From an uncultured Clostridia bacterium (GTDB taxonomy: Bacteria > Bacillota > Clostridia > Christensenellales > Aristaeellaceae), in the NCBI GenBank assembly GCA_946615785.1, contig CAMOIA010000050.1, positions 1-8,853 of the forward strand: a stretch of DNA of 8,853 nt, in the 5' to 3' direction. Position numbers and translations under genes: made by a program. Shown here piece by piece: positions 1-5,710 of this stretch (its first letter is position 1; each line of letters begins with the position of its first letter). Below the pieces are notes generated by a model that did no database searches, was not told the origin of the DNA, and saw nothing but the letters and a program-made list of their open reading frames with translations.

Positions 1-549
1 GATGGCCATCCCCGTGCGGGTATGGAAAAAGACGGCGAGGATCACGAGCACGAACGCCACGATGGCGAAGGTCAGAATCACCGCGCTGACATTCGCGTCC
101 AGCCGGCGATTGCCGGTCAGATCCACAAGCAGGTTCCGGAAGGACTTATAGAGCGTGTCGCAGGCCACCTGCGTTTCCGCTCCGGCGCTGTTCAGGGCGG
201 TCTTCTGCAGGTACAGGTTGCTCTGCCCGCCCAGCACCATAAAATTGACGGTATAGAGGCCGGTCATGGTAAGAATGCCGGACAGAATGGGGTTGATGCG
301 GAGCCGGGTCTGCAAAAGCCCGGTGCAGAGCCCGGCCAGGGCGCCCGCGAGCGCGCCGCACACAAGCGCCAGCGCGGGAGAGCCCGCGATGGCCACCACA
401 GCGCATACGCACATTCCCACCACAAAGCTTCCGTCAATGGTCAGGTCGGGCATGTTGAGCACCCGAAAGGCGATGAACACGCCCAGCGCCATCGGCACGT
501 AGATCATGCCCTGGCTGAGCGCGGATATGAGCAGGTTCGTAAGGGTCAT
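1..549 (-). CDS. trpY: ABC transporter permease, TrpY-like (partial, C-terminus outside the window)
   Basis: Integral membrane permease of the LivH/BPD_transp_2 type that normally partners a PF04392-type substrate-binding protein; by context it probably imports tryptophan. The first 183 codons are visible and remain open to position 1. The N-terminus (MTLTNLLISALSQGM) and the segment ALGVFIAFRVLNMPDLTIDGSF (two pieces, residues 21-42) carry the DLTIDGSF signature I associate with this permease family. Hydrophobic stretches follow at about residues 43-80, 88-105 and 155-175. The start is the ATG at 549-547, preceded by an AAGGAAG ribosome binding site. It lies 58 nt after the substrate-binding protein gene, with a strong hairpin between them. 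The ATPase (TrpZ) would be expected further along the minus strand, outside the window. The family assignment is firm; the substrate is inferred from the Trp T-box at the head of the unit. Confidence 0.85.
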   Translation of the reverse strand, partial: MTLTNLLISALSQGMIYVPMALGVFIAFRVLNMPDLTIDGSFVVGMCVCAVVAIAGSPALALVCGALAGALAGLCTGLLQTRLRINPILSGILTMTGLYTVNFMVLGGQSNLYLQKTALNSAGAETQVACDTLYKSFRNLLVDLTGNRRLDANVSAVILTFAIVAFVLVILAVFFHTRTGMAI

Positions 550-574
550 GCTGGCACTTCCTTTGGAAAGAATG

Positions 575-601
575 CTCCGGAGGGCGGATCGCCCTCCGGA
601 G
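575..601 (-). other. Intercistronic hairpin between substrate-binding protein and permease genes
   Basis: A perfect 12-bp inverted repeat (CTCCGGAGGGCG at 575-586, its complement at 590-601) with a 3-nt loop. It sits between the stop of the substrate-binding protein gene and the start of the permease. On the minus strand it is followed only by CATTCTTTCC, a poor U-tract, so it is not a classic terminator. Hairpins at this position commonly protect the upstream binding-protein mRNA or reduce downstream transcription. That would give excess binding protein over permease; this role is inferred. Confidence 0.6.
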
Positions 602-607
602 GAATGC

Positions 608-1594
608 TTATTCGCCGAAATGGCTCACGCCGTCAGCCTCCACGAGCACCTTGTAGGAGGAGAGGATCCCGTCTGAAATCTCCATGCCGAGAGTCCCTGC
701 TGCCTGCAGGTTCACAAAGCGCGCGTAATCGGTCAGGGTTTCATAGGGAATGTTTTCGGGCATCTCGCCCTTGGCCAGGCGGATCACGATCTGCGCCACC
801 TGATTGCCCAGCTGCACGTAATCCACGCCGATGGTGGCAAAGCCGCCGTCCGCGACCATGGAATCCGCGCCGCAGTAGACGGGGACGCCGTAGCTGTACG
901 CCACGTCGATATAGGTGCTCATGGCGGAGGCGATGGAATTGTCGTTGCCGGTGTATAGCGCGTCGATGCCCCTGGAGATCAGGGTTTCCACGGCGGTCTG
1001 GAGCTCTGAGAGGTTGGCGATGGAAACTTCTTCGTACGCGATGCCGTTTGCGTCGCAGTAGGCCTTGGCCGCATTGATGGTGGAAACGGAATTGGTTTCG
1101 CTGGACGTGTAGAGGAAGCCGATCTTTTTGTAATCCGGCTGGAAATCGGCGATCAGTCTGACGATTTCCCCGGCGGGAATGTTGTTGGACACGCCGGTGA
1201 TAAAGAAGCTGTCCTCACCGGTCAGGCCTGCGGCCACGGGATCGGACACCGCGGCGAACACCACCGGGATCTGCCCGTCCTCAAAGACCACCTTGGCGCT
1301 CTGGGCAGTGTTCGTAGCGATGGGCACCACGATGTCCACGCCTTCCATCTTTACGTTTTCAAGGATCGTGGGCAGAGCGGCGGTATCGCGCTCGGCGTTC
1401 CGGGTGACGATTTCAAATTCAATGTCGCTCGCCTCAAGGGCCGCGACGATGGTTTCACGGATCTGATCCAGCGAGGTATGGGACATGGGCTGCACAATGG
1501 CCACGCGTACGGGTTCCGCGAACGCGGCGGCGCAGGAAAGGCAGAGAACCAGGACGGCAAGAATCAGGGAGCGGAAAAAAGAACGCTTTGTCAT
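608..1594 (-). CDS. trpX: ABC transporter substrate-binding protein, TrpX-like
   Basis: Extracytoplasmic solute receptor of the PF04392 (ABC_sub_bind) family, 328 aa, a normal family length. Residues 1-26 are a signal peptide: a basic start (MTKRSFFRS), a hydrophobic core and a cut site at AFA-EP. The mature part begins PVRVAIVQPMSHTSLDQ and contains VDIVVPIATNTAQSAK, PVVFAAVSDPVAAGL and KKIGFLYTSSETNS, the repeated two-lobe pattern of the family. The ATG at 1594 is chosen because GGAGG lies 8 nt upstream; an in-frame ATG at 1624 would overlap the dehydrogenase stop and has no such site. The gene follows the dehydrogenase by 26 nt and precedes its permease. TrpX proteins bind tryptophan, and the Trp T-box upstream supports that ligand. 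A Cys at residue 21 is not in a standard lipobox (CLSC), so a lipid anchor is doubtful. Confidence 0.87.
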   Translation of the reverse strand: MTKRSFFRSLILAVLVLCLSCAAAFAEPVRVAIVQPMSHTSLDQIRETIVAALEASDIEFEIVTRNAERDTAALPTILENVKMEGVDIVVPIATNTAQSAKVVFEDGQIPVVFAAVSDPVAAGLTGEDSFFITGVSNNIPAGEIVRLIADFQPDYKKIGFLYTSSETNSVSTINAAKAYCDANGIAYEEVSIANLSELQTAVETLISRGIDALYTGNDNSIASAMSTYIDVAYSYGVPVYCGADSMVADGGFATIGVDYVQLGNQVAQIVIRLAKGEMPENIPYETLTDYARFVNLQAAGTLGMEISDGILSSYKVLVEADGVSHFGE

Positions 1595-1620
1595 TTGATT
1601 TTCCTCCTTTTTTGTTCGCT

Positions 1621-2550
1621 TCATTCAGCTTTGGCTTGTCTTGCAAGCGCTGTGTAGCGTGTTAAAACCGCGATGCTGTCGTCAAACGCTTTTTTCTCTT
1701 CCGGGGCAAGGCTGATTTCGATCACTTCCCGTACGCCCTCGCGCCCGATGCGGCAGGGAACGCCGCAGTTTACGCCTCGCACGCCGTATTCGCCTTCCAG
1801 GGCGACGGAGAGCGGCAGAACGGCCTCTTCGCCGGACAGAATCGTGCGGATCAGGAACGCGGTGGACTGCCCGATGCCAAACTCCGTAGAGCCCTTCCCT
1901 TCAATGATGTCCATGCCGGTACGGCGGGTGCGCTCAAGGGCACCTTCGGCGTCAAAGCCGGGGGTTTCGGAAGCGGGCTTTCCGCCGATGCGGAGGAACG
2001 AGTACGGAATCATGGACGAATCCCCGTGCTCGCCCATCACCAGGGATAGAATATCCTTGCGTGCCGTGCCGGTCTGCTCAGAGAGGATGCGGCGCAGCCT
2101 GGCAGTATCCAGCAGCGTGCCGGTGCCAAAGCACCGCGTGCGGGGCATGCCAAGGCTTTGGCGCAGACAGTCCGCGACGATGTCACAGGGGTTTGTGATG
2201 CTGATGACGATCCCCGCGGGGGGAAAGGGCCTAAGCTGCGCGGCCAGCTCCCCGATCATGCGCACGGAATCGGACAGCAGATCCAGCCGCGTCTGTCCCG
2301 GCTCCCTCGGCTTTCCGATGGTGCAGACCGTAAAATCCGCATCCGCGCAGTCGGCATAGGTTCCTTCGCGCACCACGGGACAGCATGGAGAAAAGCTCAG
2401 GCTGTCGGCAATGTCCGCGGCCTGCGCCGCCGCCTTGTGCGGCAGCTTGTCCACCAGCACGATTTCGTCCGCGACGGCGCCCGACGCGAGCGCCGACGCC
2501 ACATGGGACCCCACATGTCCCGCACCCAGGACGACCACCTTTGTTTTCAA
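1621..2550 (-). CDS. L-lactate/malate dehydrogenase family enzyme (NAD-dependent L-2-hydroxyacid dehydrogenase)
   Basis: Cytoplasmic NAD-linked oxidoreductase interconverting a 2-oxo acid and an L-2-hydroxy acid; 309 aa, typical for the family. Visible motifs: GAGHVGS nucleotide-binding loop (residues 9-15), Asp34 for NAD preference, GKPREPGQTRLDLL substrate loop (79-92) with catalytic Arg88, Asn120 in TNPCDIV, Asp148 and Arg151 in LDTAR, and the catalytic His175 in GEHGDS. The residue equivalent to LDH Gln102 is Arg82. A Gln-to-Arg change there is known to switch Bacillus LDH towards malate, so the true substrate is uncertain. The start is TTG at 2550, with GGAGG 7 nt upstream. The gene is first after the tryptophan T-box leader and is followed by trpX-like and permease genes. 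That context argues for an aromatic 2-oxo acid (indolepyruvate) or a redox role tied to tryptophan rather than housekeeping lactate formation. The fold and family are certain; the substrate is inference. Confidence 0.88.
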   Translation of the reverse strand: MKTKVVVLGAGHVGSHVASALASGAVADEIVLVDKLPHKAAAQAADIADSLSFSPCCPVVREGTYADCADADFTVCTIGKPREPGQTRLDLLSDSVRMIGELAAQLRPFPPAGIVISITNPCDIVADCLRQSLGMPRTRCFGTGTLLDTARLRRILSEQTGTARKDILSLVMGEHGDSSMIPYSFLRIGGKPASETPGFDAEGALERTRRTGMDIIEGKGSTEFGIGQSTAFLIRTILSGEEAVLPLSVALEGEYGVRGVNCGVPCRIGREGVREVIEISLAPEEKKAFDDSIAVLTRYTALARQAKAE

Positions 2551-2587
2551 ACACTCACCTCCGTTTTTCCGGACGGTGTTTCCATAT

Positions 2588-2625
2588 AAAAAACCCCGTC
2601 CCGCAAATTGCTTGCTGGGACAGGG
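2588..2625 (-). terminator. Intrinsic terminator of the T-box leader
   Basis: On the minus strand CCCUGUCCC (2625-2617) pairs with GGGACGGGG (2602-2594), a 9-bp GC-rich stem with one G-U, followed by six U (2593-2588). The 5' arm is shared with the antiterminator. It ends 37 nt before the TTG start of the dehydrogenase. Confidence 0.92.
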
Positions 2626-2864
2626 CCTGATTGTTCATTCCCTGCGGTGCCACCCGGCTTGGCGCTTTCGCGCCCACCTTTGTGCCGTACCATCATACGG
2701 CTTCCTTTGATAACGAAGGGAAAGCTCCGTCGCCCCTACTGAAGACCTGCGCCCCGTTCGGTTTGCCCTCAAAAGTCCATTCATTTCCGCGCCCTGTACC
2801 GCAATCCCACCGCCTGCGGCTCTCTTGTACCGGCCATGGAAACTACTTCTCTTTTTCAAAGGTT
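2588..2864 (-). promoter_or_regulatory. T-box riboswitch leader, tryptophan-type (specifier UGG)
   Basis: A tRNA-sensing leader RNA on the minus strand, about 277 nt. The Stem I base pairs CCUUUGAAA with UUUUGAGGG, and the next helix is UUUCC with GGAAA. Between them the 5' side of the internal loop has AAGAGAAGUAG (AGUA element) and the 3' side has UGAAUGGAC. The specifier is read as UGG (Trp), complement of 2777-2779, in the usual GAA-NNN-A context. AAGAGAGCCG is the AG-bulge region of the distal stem. The T-box sequence GGGUGGCACCGCAGG is the complement of 2641-2655. Its UGGC (complement of 2649-2652) would pair with GCCA, a G discriminator, as in tRNA-Trp. The antiterminator can pair GGG/CCC and GCA/UGU with the 5' arm of the terminator, so the two are mutually exclusive. 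Uncharged tRNA-Trp should allow readthrough into the dehydrogenase and transporter genes. Confidence 0.93.
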
Positions 2865-2870
2865 TGGTTC

Positions 2871-2899
2871 ATTATAACGGGCGTCTGGCACGGTGTCAA
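2871..2899 (-). promoter_or_regulatory. Consensus sigma-A promoter of the T-box/dehydrogenase/transporter unit
   Basis: Minus strand: -35 TTGACA (complement of 2894-2899), 17-bp spacer, -10 TATAAT (complement of 2871-2876). Both hexamers are perfect matches. Transcription should start near 2864, just before the T-box Stem I. Confidence 0.92.
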
Positions 2900-2938
2900 G
2901 GCAAATACAATATAAATACAGATGATCGGCATATTTAT

Positions 2939-2961
2939 GCGTTCCGAACGCTTTCCGGAAG
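2939..2961. repeat. Short palindromes between divergent promoters
   Basis: GCGTTC-C-GAACGC (2939-2951) is a 6-bp perfect dyad around one central base, and TTCCGGAA (2954-2961) lies 2 bp further on. They sit between the minus-strand T-box promoter and the plus-strand promoter at 3023. They could be an operator or chance; nothing else supports a role. Confidence 0.25.
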
Positions 2962-3022
2962 CACGGCGCATGGGTTTGTTTTTTTGCAGGCTGAAAAAAG
3001 AACTGGCCGCGCGTGATTTGAC

Positions 3023-3052
3023 TTGACAGAGCCTGTCTGGATTTGCGAAAAT
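3023..3052 (+). promoter_or_regulatory. Probable promoter of the NTPase/folate operon
   Basis: -35 TTGACA at 3023-3028, 18-bp spacer, -10 GAAAAT at 3047-3052 with an extended TG motif (TGC at 3044-3046). The -35 is perfect but the -10 matches only 4 of 6. The start would be near 3059, giving a 5' leader of about 25 nt. Confidence 0.55.
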
Positions 3053-3082
3053 ACAGGGGAGAAAAGACAAGGAGGCGCCGCG

Positions 3083-4165
3083 ATGCCGGAAATCACAAAG
3101 ATCGTTATCACCGGAGGGCCCTGCGCGGGAAAGACGACGGCCATGAGCTGGGTGCAGAACGCTTTTTCATCCCTGGGCTATACGGTTCTGTTTGTGCCGG
3201 AAACGGCGACGGAGCTGATTGGCGGGGGCGTCGCGCCCTGGACCTGCGGCACGAACCTGGACTACCAGGTCTGCCAGGTGGATCTGCAGATCAAAAAGGA
3301 GCAGCTCTTTCTGCAGGCCGCGAAAACCATGCCTGTGGAAAAGATCCTCATCGTGTGCGACCGGGGCGTGCTGGACAACAAGGCATATATGACCGGCGCG
3401 GAATTTGAAGAGGTCCTGCGCCGCCTGCACGTGGATGAGCTTGAGCAGCGCGACGGCTATGACGCTGTATTCCACCTGGTCACGGCGGCCAAAGGCGCGG
3501 AGGAATTTTACACCAAGGCCAATAACGCGGCGCGCTATGAAAGTGTGGAAGAAGCCTGCGCCCTGGATGACAGGCTGCTGGCCAGCTGGACGGGGCATCC
3601 GCACCTGCGCGTGATTGACAACGCGACGGATTTTGAAGTAAAGATGCGCCGGCTGATCGGCGAAATCTCCGCAGTGTTAGGCCAGCCCGGTCTCATGGAC
3701 AGGCAAAGGCGCTTCCTGATCGAATACCCGGATATTTCCATGCTGGAGAGGCTTGACAGCTGCCGCCGGGTGGAAATCATCCAGACCTATCTGCAAAGCC
3801 CTGCGGGCCAGGAAAGGCGCGTAGGCCAGCGCGGCCTGACGGGGCACTACATTTATTACGAAACCACCCGCATCCTGCCCGACGGCGTGGAGACCGAGCG
3901 CCGGCTCACACAGCAGGAATACCTGACGCTGCTCATGGAGGCGGACACCACCCTTCGGCAGGTGCGAAAGACGCGCTACTGCCTCACCTGGAAAAACCAG
4001 TATTTTGAAATCGACGTCTTCCCCTTCTGGCAGCACCAGGCGCTTGCGGAAATTGAAATGAGCGACGAGGCGTCCGCCATCCGCTTCCCGGATTTCATCC
4101 GGGTCATTCGCGAGGTGACAAACGAGTCGCAATACAGAAACGCCGCGCTGGCGGGCAAAGCATGA
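3083..4165 (+). CDS. P-loop NTPase (AAA_28) with CYTH-like C-terminal domain, TTD14-like
   Basis: 360-aa soluble protein with two domains. Residues about 4-200 are a nucleoside-kinase-like P-loop domain: Walker A GGPCAGKTT (11-19), and LIVCDRGVLDNKAYM (89-103) with the DRG motif in the Walker B position. Residues about 205-345 resemble a CYTH/triphosphate-tunnel domain: RRFLIEYPD (209-217), HYIYYETTR (255-263), RRLTQQEYL (273-281), KTRYCL (296-301), FEIDVFP (308-314) and LAEIEM (321-326). The family's usual EXEXK start is degenerate here. The same architecture is known in the animal protein TTD14. Bacterial members are uncharacterised; binding of a nucleotide or another phosphorylated ligand is inference. 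The ATG at 3083 is chosen because AAGGAGG ends 7 nt upstream. The gene overlaps the next one by 4 nt (ATGA). Confidence 0.85.
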   Translation: MPEITKIVITGGPCAGKTTAMSWVQNAFSSLGYTVLFVPETATELIGGGVAPWTCGTNLDYQVCQVDLQIKKEQLFLQAAKTMPVEKILIVCDRGVLDNKAYMTGAEFEEVLRRLHVDELEQRDGYDAVFHLVTAAKGAEEFYTKANNAARYESVEEACALDDRLLASWTGHPHLRVIDNATDFEVKMRRLIGEISAVLGQPGLMDRQRRFLIEYPDISMLERLDSCRRVEIIQTYLQSPAGQERRVGQRGLTGHYIYYETTRILPDGVETERRLTQQEYLTLLMEADTTLRQVRKTRYCLTWKNQYFEIDVFPFWQHQALAEIEMSDEASAIRFPDFIRVIREVTNESQYRNAALAGKA

Positions 4166-4737
4166 GCGGCGCGGAAAAACAGGCGGCCCGCCGGATGGCG
4201 AAAGAACGCCTTTCACGCCTTTCAGAGGCGGACTTTCGGCGAATCGGCGCCAGAATCGCAAAGCAGGTTTTCGCCCACCCGCTGTACAAAAACGCGCACA
4301 GTGTCTTCTGCTTTGTGGGGACGGGACGGGAGATCGATACGGAACCGATTCTCACCCTCGTCCTTTCGGACGGCAAAACGCTCCTGGTTCCAAGGTGCGA
4401 AGAAAACGGCGGCATGACCGCGCGGCGAATCACGGACCTGTCCGAACTGTCAAAGGGACGCTTTGGCATCCCGGAGCCGGGGGCGGACGCGCCTGCGGCG
4501 GACAAGGACCAGATCGATCTGGTTCTCCTTCCCTGTCTTGCCGCTTCCCCCTGCGGCGCGCGCCTTGGAAAAGGCGGCGGGTATTACGACCGGTTTCTCG
4601 CGGATTTTCCATCGGACACGCTGATCCTTTGTCCCCAGGCACTGCTTTTTGACAGCCTGCCGGAAGATGCCTGGGACCGGAGGGCGGACGGCGTGATCAC
4701 GGAAAACGGCGTCATTACGTCCCGACCGGCAGAATAA
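4162..4737 (+). CDS. 5-formyltetrahydrofolate cyclo-ligase (MTHFS family)
   Basis: Cytoplasmic one-carbon enzyme, ATP + 5-formyl-THF to 5,10-methenyl-THF + ADP + phosphate, returning 5-formyl-THF to the folate pool. 191 aa, the usual size. Landmarks: basic N-terminal helix KQAARRMAKERLSRLS (6-21), REIDTEPIL (56-64), LLVPRCEE (74-81), FGIPEP (101-106), and the ATP/folate signature RLGKGGGYYDR (134-144). The stretch before that signature reads LAASPCGARLG, where many homologues have an acidic residue; this is a mild departure. The ATG overlaps the stop of the NTPase gene (ATGA) and has only a weak upstream ribosome site, so it is probably translated by coupling. It is followed 28 nt later by a strong terminator. 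It is the homologue of B. subtilis YqgN and E. coli YgfA. Confidence 0.93.
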   Translation: MSGAEKQAARRMAKERLSRLSEADFRRIGARIAKQVFAHPLYKNAHSVFCFVGTGREIDTEPILTLVLSDGKTLLVPRCEENGGMTARRITDLSELSKGRFGIPEPGADAPAADKDQIDLVLLPCLAASPCGARLGKGGGYYDRFLADFPSDTLILCPQALLFDSLPEDAWDRRADGVITENGVITSRPAE

Positions 4738-4765
4738 CCTGAATAGCGATCATTGAATCTGACGG

Positions 4766-4808
4766 CAGGGCTGCTGCGCAGGCTGAAGTGCGCAGCGGTC
4801 CTGTTTTT
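4766..4808 (+). terminator. Rho-independent terminator after the folate gene
   Basis: A 15-bp stem (arms 4766-4780 and 4789-4803, two G-U pairs), an 8-nt loop (GGCTGAAG), then TTTTT at 4804-4808. It closes the NTPase/cyclo-ligase operon and isolates the leader-peptide genes downstream. Confidence 0.9.
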
Positions 4809-4820
4809 GATTTCCCCCCA

Positions 4821-4880
4821 TTTGCAGAAAGTACCGCAAGTTTTTCGGTAATATTTGGATGTTTGCAGAAGGTACTGCAA
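4821..4880 (+). repeat. Two 19-bp direct repeats, each with internal dyad symmetry
   Basis: TTTGCAGAAAGTACCGCAA (4821-4839) and TTTGCAGAAGGTACTGCAA (4862-4880) differ at 2 of 19 positions and start 41 bp apart, close to four helical turns. Each has an inverted repeat TTGCAG-N6-CYGCAA, perfect in the second copy. They lie about 160-220 bp upstream of the first Gly-Gly leader gene. The geometry suggests a regulator binding as two dimers on one DNA face. I could not assign a convincing promoter in 4809-5037; AT-rich DNA at 4900-4930 is the most likely place. Confidence 0.6.
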
Positions 4881-4898
4881 CCCCTGAACCTGCACTTC
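4877..4898 (+). repeat. Direct repeat copy 1 (22 bp)
   Basis: gcaacccctgaacctgcact followed by tc. It matches 7236-7258 in the same orientation with a single inserted base. It overlaps the end of the second 19-bp repeat. The two copies bracket about 2.4 kb that holds the leader-peptide cluster, the acetyltransferase and the small ORF. Confidence 0.55.
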
Positions 4899-4968
4899 GT
4901 TTTGCAAATAAGAAAATAAGAAAAATATCTTCCTCCCGCTGCCATGCATCCTGCAGGCTGCGTATACA

Positions 4969-4995
4969 CAGGTGCAAGGGCAATCAAAGCACCTG
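4969..4995 (+). other. Hairpin in the 5' leader of the peptide cluster
   Basis: CAGGTGC (4969-4975) and GCACCTG (4989-4995) form a perfect 7-bp stem with a 13-nt loop, 42 nt before the first start codon. There is no U-tract, so it is not a terminator. A role in mRNA stability or translation is possible; it is not shown. Confidence 0.4.
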
Positions 4996-5037
4996 CAAAA
5001 CAAAATTCAAAGCCCGACGGGCGGAAGGGAGAAAACA

Positions 5038-5259
5038 ATGAAGAATGAAATGACAGAAATCAGGTTTGACGACATGACAATGGTCACCGGCGGCACCGTG
5101 AACAAGAATCCCACCCCGGGCAACCCGGGCATCGACGTGATCATCAACGGAAAAAACTACGACGCGATCGCACAGTATATTGCCGACATCCTCAACGGTG
5201 ACAACGTCCGAACCCGCAAAGTGGACAACGACCTGGATATTTACGACTGCATCATCTGA
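5038..5259 (+). CDS. Small protein with double-glycine leader, peptide 1
   Basis: 73-aa protein of unknown function. The N-terminus MKNEMTEIRFDDMTMVTGG has the double-glycine leader pattern (hydrophobic residues at spaced positions, Val at -4, Gly-Gly at residues 18-19) recognised by C39-peptidase ABC exporters. Cleavage would leave a 54-residue product beginning TVNKNPTPGNPGIDV, containing IINGKNYDAIAQYIADILNG and ending DIYDCII, with a single Cys three residues from the end. The ATG at 5038 has GGAAGGGAG 7 nt upstream; an earlier in-frame ATG at 4972 has no such site. It is the first of three similar genes in tandem, with 31 nt to the next. The surroundings GGGAGAAAACAATGAA resemble the start of the second gene, suggesting duplication. 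A bacteriocin, signalling peptide or other secreted product are all possible. No transporter is nearby. Confidence 0.75.
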   Translation: MKNEMTEIRFDDMTMVTGGTVNKNPTPGNPGIDVIINGKNYDAIAQYIADILNGDNVRTRKVDNDLDIYDCII

Positions 5260-5290
5260 CGGAAATAAAAGCCAAAAAGGAGTGAAAACA

Positions 5291-5644
5291 ATGAAAACAA
5301 ATTGTATGACCCCTAAAGCAATGGAAATCACCATGGAGCAGCTGGAATGCGTGGCAGGCGGACAGCCCTTCGAGGAAGCGTTCGCCGACACGGCCCTGTA
5401 CCGGGCGGGCGTATCCTTCGTAAACGTCATCTTCGGGTCGGACGAATTCTACGTAAACGGCACGGCGATCAGCAAGGACACCGCCAAGGATCTGCGGGAA
5501 AAGAGCAAGAAGCTCTGGAAAGAGAAATATGCCCAGAGCGGTGATTATGTGGCCTATGCAAGGGAATGGAAGCAGGTTTTGAAAGATGATTACGACCTAT
5601 CCTGGAACGGCCTGATGGGCACCTACTCTGTCCACGCCTGGTAA
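5291..5644 (+). CDS. Small protein with double-glycine leader, peptide 2
   Basis: 117-aa protein of unknown function. The leader MEITMEQLECVAGG (residues 11-24) fits the ELxxVxGG pattern closely. The predicted mature part is 93 residues (QPFEEAFADTALYRAGVSF onward), has no Cys, is rich in Lys, Asp and aromatic residues, and ends TYSVHAW. Its segment SDEFYVNGTAISKDTAKDL matches KDEFQIMGRSITYDQANEI of the third protein, and DLSWNGLMG matches FMWDGNPG near that protein's end, so the two are paralogues. AAAAAGGAG lies 8 nt before the ATG; there is an in-frame open stretch further upstream but it lacks a ribosome site and overlaps gene 1. The core is larger than a typical class II bacteriocin and the two leader Cys residues would be removed, so a lanthipeptide or disulfide peptide is unlikely. 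Confidence 0.78.
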   Translation: MKTNCMTPKAMEITMEQLECVAGGQPFEEAFADTALYRAGVSFVNVIFGSDEFYVNGTAISKDTAKDLREKSKKLWKEKYAQSGDYVAYAREWKQVLKDDYDLSWNGLMGTYSVHAW

Positions 5645-5710
5645 GTAAAAAACTGAGCCGGGAACAGAAATCGCAAACAAATCAAAAAAAGATGAAAGGA
5701 AAAATGAAAC

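Noticed and set aside
22..1077. Long open frame on the plus strand opposite the permease and binding-protein genes
   Set aside because: Its product is His/Gly/Arg-rich low-complexity sequence with no domain, and it lies antisense to two well-supported genes. GC-rich codon use opposite a real gene gives such frames.
1673..2359. Plus-strand open frame opposite the dehydrogenase
   Set aside because: Ser/Arg/Pro-rich, no motif, no ribosome site; the minus-strand dehydrogenase has all its catalytic residues.
2635..2859. Minus-strand open frame and several plus-strand frames across the leader region
   Set aside because: They fall within the T-box RNA, whose structure fully explains the sequence.
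3677..4261. Minus-strand open frame opposite the NTPase and folate gene start
   Set aside because: Shadow of the plus-strand genes; no ribosome site and no recognisable domain.
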